Positions 32,308 to 40,491 of a stretch of DNA of 64,000 nt are shown piece after piece. Source of the DNA: Gp6-AA40 sp036742665 (GTDB lineage: Bacteria; Acidobacteriota; Vicinamibacteria; Vicinamibacterales; UBA2999). Both the position numbers and the translations under genes were made by a program. The stretch spans positions 1 to 64,000 of the forward strand of contig DAINQP010000001.1 of the NCBI GenBank assembly GCA_036742665.1, written 5' to 3'. The notes under the pieces were generated by a model. That model was not told the DNA's origin, did no database searches, and worked only from the letters and a program-made list of their open reading frames with translations. The stretch's first letter is position 1. Every line of letters starts with the position of its first letter.

Positions 32308-33935
32308 TTCGCGTCTCCCCGAAGCGCGAACGCGAACAGCGAGTTGCCTGCGGCAATCGTGACGTACTGCTTGCCGTTCACCGAGTAACTCATCGGACCT
32401 GCGTTCACCTGACCACCAAGGGCCGCTTTCCACAGCAGCGCACCTGTACGCGCATCCAACGCCAGAAAGTATCCTTCCTTGCCGCCGCTGAATACGACAT
32501 CACCGGCGCTGGACAACACGCCGGCCCAGGTGATGTCGGCCATCTTGTACTCCCACTTCGGTTCGAGCGTGCTCGGATCGTAGGCGCGCACGACGCCGTA
32601 CGCCTCGTCTTCGTTGTTCAGGAAATTCTGCAGATTGATCTGCCCCATCGTCGTCTGACGCGGGTTGATCCCGTTGGCGCGCGGGAACTCGCCTTCCACG
32701 GCGACGGTGCTCGAGTTCTCGAAGTGCGCCACGTAGTACAGGCCCGTGCGCGGACTGAACGACGGCGGCGCCCAATTGGTGGCACCGTGCACGTGCGGAC
32801 GGATGACGGTGCCTGCTTTGCTCGGCACCATGCCCGGGACACGCTGCACGCGGCCTTTGCTGTCGAAACCGTCCGCCCAGTTCACCTTCACATACGCCCT
32901 GCCATGCAGGAACTCGCCGCTGACGCGATCGAGCACGTACATCAGCCCGTTGCGATTCGCCCAGAGCATCACTTTGCGAGGCTTGCCACGGAACTGAATG
33001 TCGGCGAGCACGGGCACCTGCGTCGAGTCGTAATCGAGCTCGTCATGCGGTGTGAACTGGTAGTGCCACTTCAGTTTCCCGGTGTCCACATCGAGGGCGA
33101 CAACTGAGTCGCTGTAGAGATTGTCGCCAAGTCGCGAGCGGCCGTCCCAGTCAGGCGCCGGGTTGCCGGTGCCGAAGAACGCAAGATTCGTCTCCGCGTC
33201 GTACGCCCCCGCGTTCCAGACACCAACGCCGCCCGTCATCCACGAGTTGCCCGACCACGTGTCGTTGCCGGGCTCTCCTGGACCAGGAATCGTGTAGAAG
33301 CGCCACAATTCCTTGCCCGTCTTCGCGTCGAAGGCCGCGATCTGTCCGCGGATCGGCCCGTCTCCGCCCGCGGTGCCGATGATCACTTTATCCTTCACGA
33401 CGAGCGGCGACATCGTGATCGAGTAGCGATCTTTCGCGCTCGCGACTTCCTTGTTCCACAGAATCTCGCCGGTCTTCGCATCGAGCGCGACGAGGTGCGC
33501 ATCGATCGTGCCCATATAAAGCGTGTCGCCAAGAATCGCGAGCCCGCGATTCACCCGGCCGCAGCACGTGCGCGCCTCCGGGGCCGGTGCATACGTCGTC
33601 GTCCAGAAAGGGCGGCCCGTTTCGGCATCCAACGCAACGACGTCGTTGGGCGCCTGGACCGTGTAGAGCACGCCATCGACGACGAGCGCGGTGGCCTCGA
33701 ACTTCTCGAGCGACCGCGCCTGCCAGATCCACTGCAGCTCGAGATTCTTCGCGTTCGCTGTATTGATCTGCGTCAGCGGACTGTATCGCTGGTTCAACGG
33801 CGTGCCCGAGTACGAGAGCCAGTTCTGCGGCTCGCGATCGGCGTGCAGAATTCGCTCGAAGGTGACCTGCGCCTGCAAGGACGCGACCGCGACAATCGCC
33901 GCGACGATGGCGAAGAGACCTGTTCGTCGAGTCAT
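32304..33935 (-). CDS. PQQ-dependent alcohol dehydrogenase (quinoprotein)
   Basis: This periplasmic eight-bladed beta-propeller enzyme oxidises an alcohol or related substrate with PQQ as cofactor. It has 543 residues including a signal peptide (FAIVAAIVAVASLQAQ). Tryptophan-docking repeats such as LDAKTGEILWNKE, FDAKTGKELWRFY and LDARTGALLWKAA are clear. A vicinal cysteine pair C124-C125, which lies next to PQQ in alcohol dehydrogenases, is present. The active-site stretch DELDYDSTQ carries D301 and D303, the spacing reported for lanthanide-dependent members. No cytochrome domain is fused, but a diheme cytochrome gene overlaps just upstream and is the likely electron acceptor. Confidence 0.9.
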   Translation of the reverse strand: MTRRTGLFAIVAAIVAVASLQAQVTFERILHADREPQNWLSYSGTPLNQRYSPLTQINTANAKNLELQWIWQARSLEKFEATALVVDGVLYTVQAPNDVVALDAETGRPFWTTTYAPAPEARTCCGRVNRGLAILGDTLYMGTIDAHLVALDAKTGEILWNKEVASAKDRYSITMSPLVVKDKVIIGTAGGDGPIRGQIAAFDAKTGKELWRFYTIPGPGEPGNDTWSGNSWMTGGVGVWNAGAYDAETNLAFFGTGNPAPDWDGRSRLGDNLYSDSVVALDVDTGKLKWHYQFTPHDELDYDSTQVPVLADIQFRGKPRKVMLWANRNGLMYVLDRVSGEFLHGRAYVKVNWADGFDSKGRVQRVPGMVPSKAGTVIRPHVHGATNWAPPSFSPRTGLYYVAHFENSSTVAVEGEFPRANGINPRQTTMGQINLQNFLNNEDEAYGVVRAYDPSTLEPKWEYKMADITWAGVLSSAGDVVFSGGKEGYFLALDARTGALLWKAALGGQVNAGPMSYSVNGKQYVTIAAGNSLFAFALRGDAK

Positions 33936-34714
33936 GGAGTGGGCCTGCCCTTCAACGACACCAGATAGCTGACGACGTCGGCGAGTTCCTGCGTATTGAA
34001 GGTGCTCTTGAACGACGGCATCGGCGACGGAATGAAGCCGGACTCTTTCAGGTTCGTCTTGCTGAACGATCGCAGCTGCTCTTGCATGTCGATCATCTGC
34101 ACGGTGTAGGTGTCGATGTTCAACAGCCGGCCGGTCACGGTCGCGCCATCCTTCGTGACGACGCGATAGAAGCGTCCGGTCGGCAGTACTTCCGCGGCGG
34201 GATCGATGAGCGAGCGCTCGAGATCCGCCGAGCGGCGCTGCTGCCCGATGCGCGTCAGATCAGGTCCAATCCGCGAGCCGACACCGTTGGCTCGGTGACA
34301 CTTCAAGCAGCCGCCCTTCCCTTCGAAGAGCGCTTTGCCTCGCGCAACGTCACCGACCGCGGTCGCGCTGGTCCTGGTTGCGGCGGTCGAACGCAGGTAG
34401 GCGACGACCCGCTTTGCCTGCTCGTCGGACATGTTCGTCGCGGGCATTGGTGTGCCGGGCACACCCTTTTGAATGATCCTGACGAGATCCTCGTCGCTCT
34501 TCGCGGTCTTGAAAATGCCGCGACCGAGATCGATTCCCGGAATCTCGTTGCCGTCTGGACCGTGGCAGTTCGCGCAGCTCTGTCGAAACACGCGTCCGCC
34601 GTCCTCGATGTCAGAAGCGGTCTCGTGTTGGGCGGACGCGCGTAAGTCAAAATGCGAAATGCAAAAGGCAAACAATGCAAAAAGAACGAATCCCCCCATG
34701 GCTCGGTGTCTCAT
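33932..34714 (-). CDS. Diheme cytochrome c with a C-terminal planctomycete-type heme-binding region
   Basis: The 260-residue periplasmic protein has a signal peptide (MGGFVLFALFAFCISHF). The first heme site is CANCH (47-51), with Met90 in PGTPMPA as a likely axial ligand. The second is CLKCH (136-140), followed by RIGPDLTRIGQQRRSADLER and YRVVTKDGATVTGRLL, the arrangement seen in heme-binding domains common in planctomycete and acidobacterial proteins. It lies between two quinoprotein genes and overlaps the alcohol dehydrogenase by 4 nt. It should carry electrons from the quinoprotein towards terminal oxidases. Confidence 0.9.
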   Translation of the reverse strand: MRHRAMGGFVLFALFAFCISHFDLRASAQHETASDIEDGGRVFRQSCANCHGPDGNEIPGIDLGRGIFKTAKSDEDLVRIIQKGVPGTPMPATNMSDEQAKRVVAYLRSTAATRTSATAVGDVARGKALFEGKGGCLKCHRANGVGSRIGPDLTRIGQQRRSADLERSLIDPAAEVLPTGRFYRVVTKDGATVTGRLLNIDTYTVQMIDMQEQLRSFSKTNLKESGFIPSPMPSFKSTFNTQELADVVSYLVSLKGRPTP

Positions 34715-34722
34715 TTGACGCT

Positions 34723-36738
34723 CTAGTTCTCCGGATTCGCCCCACCGCGGCCGCCGCCAGGTGCGCCACCGCGACCACCGCGCCCACCGCGGCCCGTGTC
34801 GGGCGGTGGGAACGCGAACGCGACGAGCTGCGCGCCGGCCGTCGCAGTGCCTCGCGCGCCGACGACGATGAACTGACGGCCGTTGTGCATGTAGCTCATG
34901 GGCAGACTGACCTGCGGACCAGGAAGCGGCGTCTGCCAGATCTCTTCACCGGTTGCCTTGTCGTAGGCGTGGAAGACTGCTTGTCCGCCAGAACCCTCGC
35001 CCGCGAACACCAGCGTCTTGGTGACCATGATGCCCGCCTGCGATGGACTGCCGGTCTTCGGAATGGTCAACCCTTTCAGTGCCGGGTTGTTCTTCACCGA
35101 GGGCGGCGTGTCGCCGTTCGGGATCTGCCACGCGATCTCACCCCGGTTCATGTTGTACGCGGTGATGCGGCCGTACGGCGGCTTCAGCAGTCGCAGGCCC
35201 TGAATCGTCGGCAGCGTTCCACCGAACGTGTAGTCGGTGTCCACGCCGCTCGTCGTTGGATCGGTGTTCGGTGTCAGTCCGATCACACCAGGCGTCGTCG
35301 TCGAACCGACATAGACGAATCCGGTCTCGGGATCGGCTGCACCGCCCGGCCAGTTCGCCCCGCCACCAAGGCCCGGCGCGACGATCGTCCCGCGATTGCC
35401 GTTCGGCACGACCACAGTGCCAGGCGTGTAGATCGGACCGGTCTTATAGTTCTTGATCGCTTCAATCGCCTCTGCGCGCAACGCCGGCGTAAAGTCGATC
35501 AAATCGTCGATGGTGACGCCCTGTAGGTCGAACCCCGGCGGCTTGTTCGGGAAGGGCTGCGTCGGTGACGTCCATTCCTTCGGCACATCGGTCTGCGGTA
35601 CGGGCTTCTCTGTCCATCCGAACACCGGCCGTCCATTCGTGCGGTCGAACACGTAGGCAAACGCCTGCTTGGTGAGCTGCACGACGGCGCGCACCGGCTT
35701 TCCGTCCACGCTGAGATTTAACAGGATCGGATGCGGCGGCATGTCGTAGTCCCAGATGTCGTGATGCACGAGCTGCTGGTACCAGATCATTTTGCCGGTC
35801 TTGATATCGAGGCATACCAGCGAGTCGGAGAACAGATTGTTCCCCGGACGATGGCCGCCATAGACATCGTTCGTCGCCGATTCGATCGAGAGGTACACGT
35901 AACCAAGCTGCGGGTCGGCCGAGAACGGGCCCCACACGCCGGCATTACCCGTGTACTGCTGCGAGTCGCCCTTCCACGTCTCCGAGCCCGCCTCACCTTC
36001 ACGCGGGATGGTGTGAAACGTCCAGATCTTTCGCCCGGTGCGGACGTCGAAGGCCATGATGTCGCCCTTGACGTTCGAGCGGTTGACGCGGCCGCCAGGC
36101 GTCAGCGCCGGTCCCACGACGATCACGTCGTTCGAGATCACCGGTGGTGAGCTGTTGCCGATGCGGCCGGTCGGATCGAGTGGCACATCGAGATCGAGCT
36201 GCTTGAACAGATCAACGGTACCACTCTGCCCGAAGCCGGTAATCGGCTGACCCGTTTTCGCGTTCAGCGAGACGAGGTTGAACCCGGGTGTTACGAGCAC
36301 GATGCGCTCATCGCCGCGCCCGTCCGTCCAGTACGCGACGCCGCGATGCACTTTGCGCGGCGCGGCATCGAAGCGCGCGCCCTCCTCAGGACGCCACACC
36401 CACAGTGTCTCGCCCGTACCCGCGTTCGCGGCGACGACGGTGCGCCGCTGCCCGGCGGTGAAGTAGAGAACACCGTTCACCATCAACGGAGTGGTTTCTG
36501 TGGTCACTGTCTCAGCCGGCGTGCCGAAGTTGTCAAACTTCCACGTCCACGCCACCTGCAGGTTCTTGACGTTATCTTTCGTGACCTGATCGAGGGATGA
36601 ATATCGCGTGCTGCCCTCGTCGGCGGAGTAGGCGCGCCATTGACCACTGCTCATGCCGTTCTGGCCGGCGCCCACGAGTGGCCACAGCGCGATCACGAGC
36701 AGAAGCCCACCAAACGCGTATCGCCGCGACTGCATCAT
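34723..36738 (-). CDS. Quinoprotein dehydrogenase (soluble glucose/alcohol dehydrogenase type)
   Basis: The 671-residue secreted PQQ enzyme has a signal peptide (YAFGGLLLVIALWPLVGA). The beta-propeller blades are visible in LNAKTGQPITGF, FDVRTGRKIWTFHT, LDIKTGKMIWYQQ and YDKATGEEIWQTP. The active-site stretch HHDIWDYDMPPHPIL (D330, D332) is of the glucose-dehydrogenase-like type. The vicinal cysteines of alcohol dehydrogenases are absent. The C-terminus is a Gly/Arg-rich tail (GRGGRGGRGG). The ATGATG start has GGGAGGG about 7 nt upstream. It is the first gene of the operon; the cytochrome gene follows 8 nt after its stop. The substrate is not known. Confidence 0.9.
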   Translation of the reverse strand: MMQSRRYAFGGLLLVIALWPLVGAGQNGMSSGQWRAYSADEGSTRYSSLDQVTKDNVKNLQVAWTWKFDNFGTPAETVTTETTPLMVNGVLYFTAGQRRTVVAANAGTGETLWVWRPEEGARFDAAPRKVHRGVAYWTDGRGDERIVLVTPGFNLVSLNAKTGQPITGFGQSGTVDLFKQLDLDVPLDPTGRIGNSSPPVISNDVIVVGPALTPGGRVNRSNVKGDIMAFDVRTGRKIWTFHTIPREGEAGSETWKGDSQQYTGNAGVWGPFSADPQLGYVYLSIESATNDVYGGHRPGNNLFSDSLVCLDIKTGKMIWYQQLVHHDIWDYDMPPHPILLNLSVDGKPVRAVVQLTKQAFAYVFDRTNGRPVFGWTEKPVPQTDVPKEWTSPTQPFPNKPPGFDLQGVTIDDLIDFTPALRAEAIEAIKNYKTGPIYTPGTVVVPNGNRGTIVAPGLGGGANWPGGAADPETGFVYVGSTTTPGVIGLTPNTDPTTSGVDTDYTFGGTLPTIQGLRLLKPPYGRITAYNMNRGEIAWQIPNGDTPPSVKNNPALKGLTIPKTGSPSQAGIMVTKTLVFAGEGSGGQAVFHAYDKATGEEIWQTPLPGPQVSLPMSYMHNGRQFIVVGARGTATAGAQLVAFAFPPPDTGRGGRGGRGGAPGGGRGGANPEN

Positions 36739-36787
36739 CAGTATCCCTCCCTGAACGGTGCCGGAATGTTGCGCCGGGACCGGCGCG

Positions 36788-37234
36788 TCAGTCAAACCCT
36801 CGCGGCGCCGGACGCGCGGCGGCGCTGGCCTCGCCCGATCGCCAGTTTTTTTTGACCGCCAGGCGCTCCTGCGAGCGCGTGGATTTGGGTTCCCAGTCCG
36901 TGTCCTCGCCCAATACCGGATCGAAATAGTTGATGTACCCGCCCGGGTTGGCCCTGAACGACTCGAGCGTTTTGCCGCGGTGCGTCGTGCCCAGGAAGTC
37001 GTTTCGTCCCCCGCGCTCGTCGCTGCTGGTGAAATACAGCGGCAACACGAAATTGCTTACCCCGATCCCGTCAATCACGTAGCTTTCGCTCTGCACCGCG
37101 TCACACATCTCAAACCAGTGATAGACGTCGCGATCCTCTGCCGGATGCGGCCCCTGCGTCCCCTCTTGCCCTCGAGGCGCAGTTGCGCGCCAAACACTCC
37201 TTGTCATCGGGGCTAACGAAACCCAGGGGCACAA
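36788..37234 (-). pseudogene. Possible gene fragment upstream of the quinoprotein operon
   Basis: The frame contains protein-like sequence (DVYHWFEMCDAVQSESYVID, GVSNFVLPLYFTSSDERGG, NPGGYINYFDPVLGEDTDWE). It lacks a convincing start or ribosome site, and its C-terminus is basic and low in order. It could be the C-terminal remnant of a larger gene, with the upstream part lost. It ends 49 nt before the quinoprotein gene. The rest of the interval between that operon and the divergent HbpS-like gene shows nothing else clear. Confidence 0.35.
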
Positions 37235-37329
37235 ACGAACTGGACAGTATGCGAAACCCGGATAGGATGTCCACGCCTCTCGACTCGCTCGGGGCGCCCT
37301 GAGCCATCGTCGGAGGGGCGGAGGCGCTC

Positions 37330-37824
37330 ATGTCGTATGCAACGACGGTTATCGCGGTAGTCGCGGTCGCGCTCGGCCTGTCGTCTCACCTCGCCGCTCA
37401 GGGACTGGTGATGCAACGGAACCTGTCACTCGCGTTGGCCAAGGCGATTGCCGAAGCCACGCTCGCGGAGTGCCAGTCGAAAGGTTTCCACACGGCAGCG
37501 GCAGTCGTGGACCGCGCCGGTCAAGTGCTGGTGATTCTCAGAGACGAACAAGGCTCGGCACAGATGGCCGAGATGGCGCGACGAAAAGCCTACACGGCGC
37601 GAATGTTCCGGATGCCAACCGCCGAATTTCAAAAACGTACTGCGACCGATCCGAGCCTTTTGCCGCAACGGGATGTGCAGGACATCCTCGCATTGGGTGG
37701 CGGCATGCCCATTCAGGTCGCGGGCGAGGTAATCGGCGGGGTGGGCAGCTCAGGCTCGAGCCAGGAGACAGACGAGGGTTGCGCCAAAGCTGGACTGGCC
37801 AAAGTTGCGGACATACTGAAGTAG
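37330..37824 (+). CDS. GlcG/HbpS-like (DUF336) secreted heme-binding-type protein
   Basis: The 164-residue protein has a signal peptide (TVIAVVAVALGLSSHLAAQ) and one DUF336 domain: LALAKAIAEATLAECQSKG, AAVVDRAGQVLVILRDEQG, ARRKAYTARMF and LALGGGMPIQVAGEVIGGVGSSG. The pattern ends in DEGCAKAGLAKV. DUF336 proteins include the heme-binding HbpS and GlcG, and exported forms are common beside quinoprotein or cytochrome genes. Heme or small-molecule binding is inferred only. ATG with GGAG 7 nt upstream decides the start. It diverges from the quinoprotein operon. Confidence 0.88.
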   Translation: MSYATTVIAVVAVALGLSSHLAAQGLVMQRNLSLALAKAIAEATLAECQSKGFHTAAAVVDRAGQVLVILRDEQGSAQMAEMARRKAYTARMFRMPTAEFQKRTATDPSLLPQRDVQDILALGGGMPIQVAGEVIGGVGSSGSSQETDEGCAKAGLAKVADILK

Positions 37825-37842
37825 GGCGACGCATGCGTCGCC
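37825..37842. terminator. Perfect palindrome GGCGACGCATGCGTCGCC after a stop codon
   Basis: An 18-bp perfect palindrome directly abuts the stop codon of the HbpS-like gene. It could form a hairpin in the mRNA 3' end, and the sequence after it is TTAACGG, with no T-run. It may be a REP-type repeat used as an mRNA stabiliser or weak terminator. Confidence 0.6.
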
Positions 37843-37892
37843 TTAACGGACACGGGATGCTTCTTGCATCGCAAGAGCCTGGGAGATCACCA

Positions 37893-38750
37893 ATGCGCAC
37901 AACCCTCCTGACGGCGTTGATCGCGAGCACCTGTCTCTGGCCCGCTTTCGTACACGCACAAACAGGGTCGGGTGGGGGGATGCGGGGCGCGTCTCCCACA
38001 ACACGTGGTTCCTCAGGCGCGACGGTCCGTCCCGGTCCGCCGCGATCCCCTGGCCGCTCGGCGATCTCGGCGCGACCGATCGTGCCGCCCGCACCGCCAT
38101 CGGCGCCACCCATTGGTCCGTACGCGTCGCCATCGGCGCTCGATCGCGGGGACATCTTCCGGGTGGGCCCGAGAACATACGCACCGCAGTTCAGCCGATC
38201 GCGCGGGTTCTACTACGGCGCGTATGGTTACGGCGGTGGCTCGGGATACATCACCGATCCATTTGGCTATATCGGCCAACCGGATTCCTCGTCACCGGCT
38301 GTCGACCGCTATATGCGGGAAGGTGAAAACCAGGAAGGCTATCTGCGTCTCGAGGTTCAACCCGAGAGCGCACAGGTGTTCGTGGATGGCCTCTATGCAG
38401 GTACCGTCTCTGACTTCCGTCGCAGCGGCGGCGGAACACTCGACTCCGGACCACATCGTATTGAATTCAGGGCCGAGGGATACGACTCGCAGAGCGTCGA
38501 GTTGCGGATTCGTGCGAACGACGTGCTGTCGTATCGAGGCACGCTCACCCGACGCGACGAACGTCCGGAACTTCGCGCCGAAGCCGGACCACCGAAGACG
38601 TTCTATGTGATTCCGCGCTGCTACGCGGGGACCTCACGGCCGCGCGCGGACCAGCTGCCAGTGGGATGCAACGTGAAGGACGTTCGGGAGGTTCCGCCGG
38701 TTATCGCGCCCGGCGCCCCGCCCCCTCCGGCCGCCCGTTCTGTTCGCTAG
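37893..38750 (+). CDS. Secreted PEGA-domain protein
   Basis: The 285-residue protein has a signal peptide (TLLTALIASTCLWPAFVHAQ) and a long Pro/Ser/Gly linker. An aromatic Gly/Tyr stretch (RGFYYGAYGYGGGSGYI) is followed by a PEGA-like domain, YLRLEVQPESAQVFVDGLYAG, with HRIEFRAEGYDSQSVELRIR. PEGA domains sit on the outside of the cytoplasmic membrane or on surface proteins and are thought to bind envelope components. Two C-terminal cysteines (PRCYAG, GCNVKD) may form a disulfide. GGGAGA lies upstream of the ATG. No catalytic function is seen. Confidence 0.8.
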   Translation: MRTTLLTALIASTCLWPAFVHAQTGSGGGMRGASPTTRGSSGATVRPGPPRSPGRSAISARPIVPPAPPSAPPIGPYASPSALDRGDIFRVGPRTYAPQFSRSRGFYYGAYGYGGGSGYITDPFGYIGQPDSSSPAVDRYMREGENQEGYLRLEVQPESAQVFVDGLYAGTVSDFRRSGGGTLDSGPHRIEFRAEGYDSQSVELRIRANDVLSYRGTLTRRDERPELRAEAGPPKTFYVIPRCYAGTSRPRADQLPVGCNVKDVREVPPVIAPGAPPPPAARSVR

Positions 38751-38790
38751 AACGGGTCCTCCGAAGCGCGTCGCCGCTTGCGTAGAAAGA

Positions 38791-40491
38791 CTAAGGCAAG
38801 ACGAAGCGCGCAGCGGCGACGATGACCGATGAGCCCTCCGCGGTCGCCGAGTAGTACGACAGAAATCGCCTCGGCTCAGGTGCGTCGTAGTGCTCCAGAT
38901 TCCGTGCCCACCGATACGCGATCGTCTGGTATCGCAGTTCGACCTCGATGGTGAGCGGTCCGCTCACGGTGACAGGGACGCGATAGCGTACGCGATCACC
39001 GCCCCCTTCGAAATCCGCATCGGCCTTCGCGTGACCAAACACGCCGATCTCCGCAGGCGCGGTGGCCTTGTCGAACCCGCGTGGCAACAAGCGATTGTCC
39101 TTCAAGTACTGCGTGGCGTTCAGCAACCCTGTCGTCACCGCGCCGTTCACGTCACCGAGGATCGATTCGTAGATTTGCACCTGGTCGGGGGCGCTGATCT
39201 CGTCGTAGTGCGGCTCGAAGCGCGGCGCGTCCGTGTCATTGTCGTTGCCCGCGATCGATCCCGCGCTGTTGAACGCCCCCGACTCGAACACGCGCTCGCC
39301 ACGCTCGTTTTTCACGGTAACGTGGAGCCACAACCGACGCGAGGGATACCCGGTCGGCAGCTTGTGCCCAGTGAGGTTGCGGATGTCCACATCGAACGCG
39401 AGTATGTTCGCGACCAGCGTGGGCTTCGACAGCGTCAGCTCCGCAGTGTCGCGTTGCAACTGGCGGATCGTGGCATTCGCCGTCGCCTCGAGCTCGGATG
39501 GGAGTGCCATCACACCGAGCTCATGACGATAGCGATTGAGCAGGCGGACCATGAAGGCATTACCGCCGACAAACACGTGCCGCGCCAGAGAGTCTCGCGT
39601 GTCGCCGAGCACCGATGCGGCGCGGATCGGCCCAGCAACCGCCGGCATGTGACACGACTGACAGCTTCGCTCCTCGCGAGGGAAGTCGCTATGCCGCCAC
39701 TCCTGATAATTCATTTGCTCAGGTAACGACCCCACGACCTGCCCATTCGGTCCCAGGGCGGTGGTGATGAGCGTGTGACATGTCGCGCACAGCTCGGACT
39801 GTCGGATATGCGGCGCTTCCTCCTGCGCAAACCCACTCACCGACCGCATGATCGTCTTGCGTCCCGCATCCACGCGATACGGCCCGAAGATCGGCCGCAC
39901 GCCGGAATCCGGCGTCGGTTCGATCACGAATCCGCCGTTGAAGCTCTCGCGCGTACCGAGATGCTCTTTCGAGATCTGATGGCAGACGGAGCAGGACACG
40001 CCATCGGCCGCGAGACGCCGCAGTTCGGTGTGCGTTGACTGCCTCGCCGAAACCGAAGGCGAAGGCGAAGGCGCGAGCGGCAGATGAGCGAACACTTCTC
40101 CGCGTCCTCCACCCTCGCGGGCAATCCGCGTCGCCATCGGCATGTGACAGCCGGCGCACTCGTCCTGGATTGCAGCGGAGTGTGTGGGGTGATCCATCGT
40201 TTCGCGCCGTACGCCTGCCTGCCAGTACGGATCGCGTGCCGAGTTGGCCATCATCGTTGAGCGCCACGTCGCCCCGATCGACACATCCTCGCCCGACGGC
40301 GTGATCAGGTTGTTATGGCAGGCCATGCAGTTCTCGGAGTGCGAGAACAGGGTTAGATTCGGTTTGCCCTTGGGTGTGCCGGTTCTGGTGGGCAGTTCCT
40401 TCGCGCTTACCAGCACGATCGACAGGAGCCAGAGTGTGAGCGCCAGTCGCAAAGCCCTGCGCTGAGCGAGCGCAGCGAGTCGAAGGGTCAT
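38791..40491 (-). CDS. Pentaheme c-type cytochrome
   Basis: The 566-residue secreted protein has five CxxCH heme motifs: CMACH, CAGCH, CSVCH, CATCH and CQSCH. They are all in the first 60 percent and spaced like multiheme cytochromes of the cytochrome c554/NrfA-like type. The C-terminal 250 residues have no heme and look beta-rich (NILAFDVDIRNLTGHKLPTGYPSRRLWLHV, cited in parts DIRNLTGHKLPTGYP). The N-terminal signal region follows TLRLAALAQRRALR, which comes from a REP-like repeat. It overlaps the preceding gene by 4 nt. The likely role is periplasmic electron transfer or a redox reaction on an unknown substrate. Confidence 0.85.
   Translation of the reverse strand: MTLRLAALAQRRALRLALTLWLLSIVLVSAKELPTRTGTPKGKPNLTLFSHSENCMACHNNLITPSGEDVSIGATWRSTMMANSARDPYWQAGVRRETMDHPTHSAAIQDECAGCHMPMATRIAREGGGRGEVFAHLPLAPSPSPSVSARQSTHTELRRLAADGVSCSVCHQISKEHLGTRESFNGGFVIEPTPDSGVRPIFGPYRVDAGRKTIMRSVSGFAQEEAPHIRQSELCATCHTLITTALGPNGQVVGSLPEQMNYQEWRHSDFPREERSCQSCHMPAVAGPIRAASVLGDTRDSLARHVFVGGNAFMVRLLNRYRHELGVMALPSELEATANATIRQLQRDTAELTLSKPTLVANILAFDVDIRNLTGHKLPTGYPSRRLWLHVTVKNERGERVFESGAFNSAGSIAGNDNDTDAPRFEPHYDEISAPDQVQIYESILGDVNGAVTTGLLNATQYLKDNRLLPRGFDKATAPAEIGVFGHAKADADFEGGGDRVRYRVPVTVSGPLTIEVELRYQTIAYRWARNLEHYDAPEPRRFLSYYSATAEGSSVIVAAARFVLP
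40456..40489. repeat. REP-like element at the start of the pentaheme gene
   Basis: The minus-strand sequence reads CCCTTCGACTCGCTGCGCTC followed by GCTCAGCGCAGGGC, which is a classical REP layout with an inverted repeat GCGCT/AGCGC. Its left edge touches the ATG codon, so the repeat encodes residues 2-14 of the cytochrome precursor. Another variant of this class may lie at 37275-37303. Confidence 0.7.

Noticed and set aside
34723..36738. Reading the first quinoprotein as a cytochrome-fused alcohol dehydrogenase
   Set aside because: No CxxCH motif is present in it, and the Gly/Arg tail is not a heme domain.
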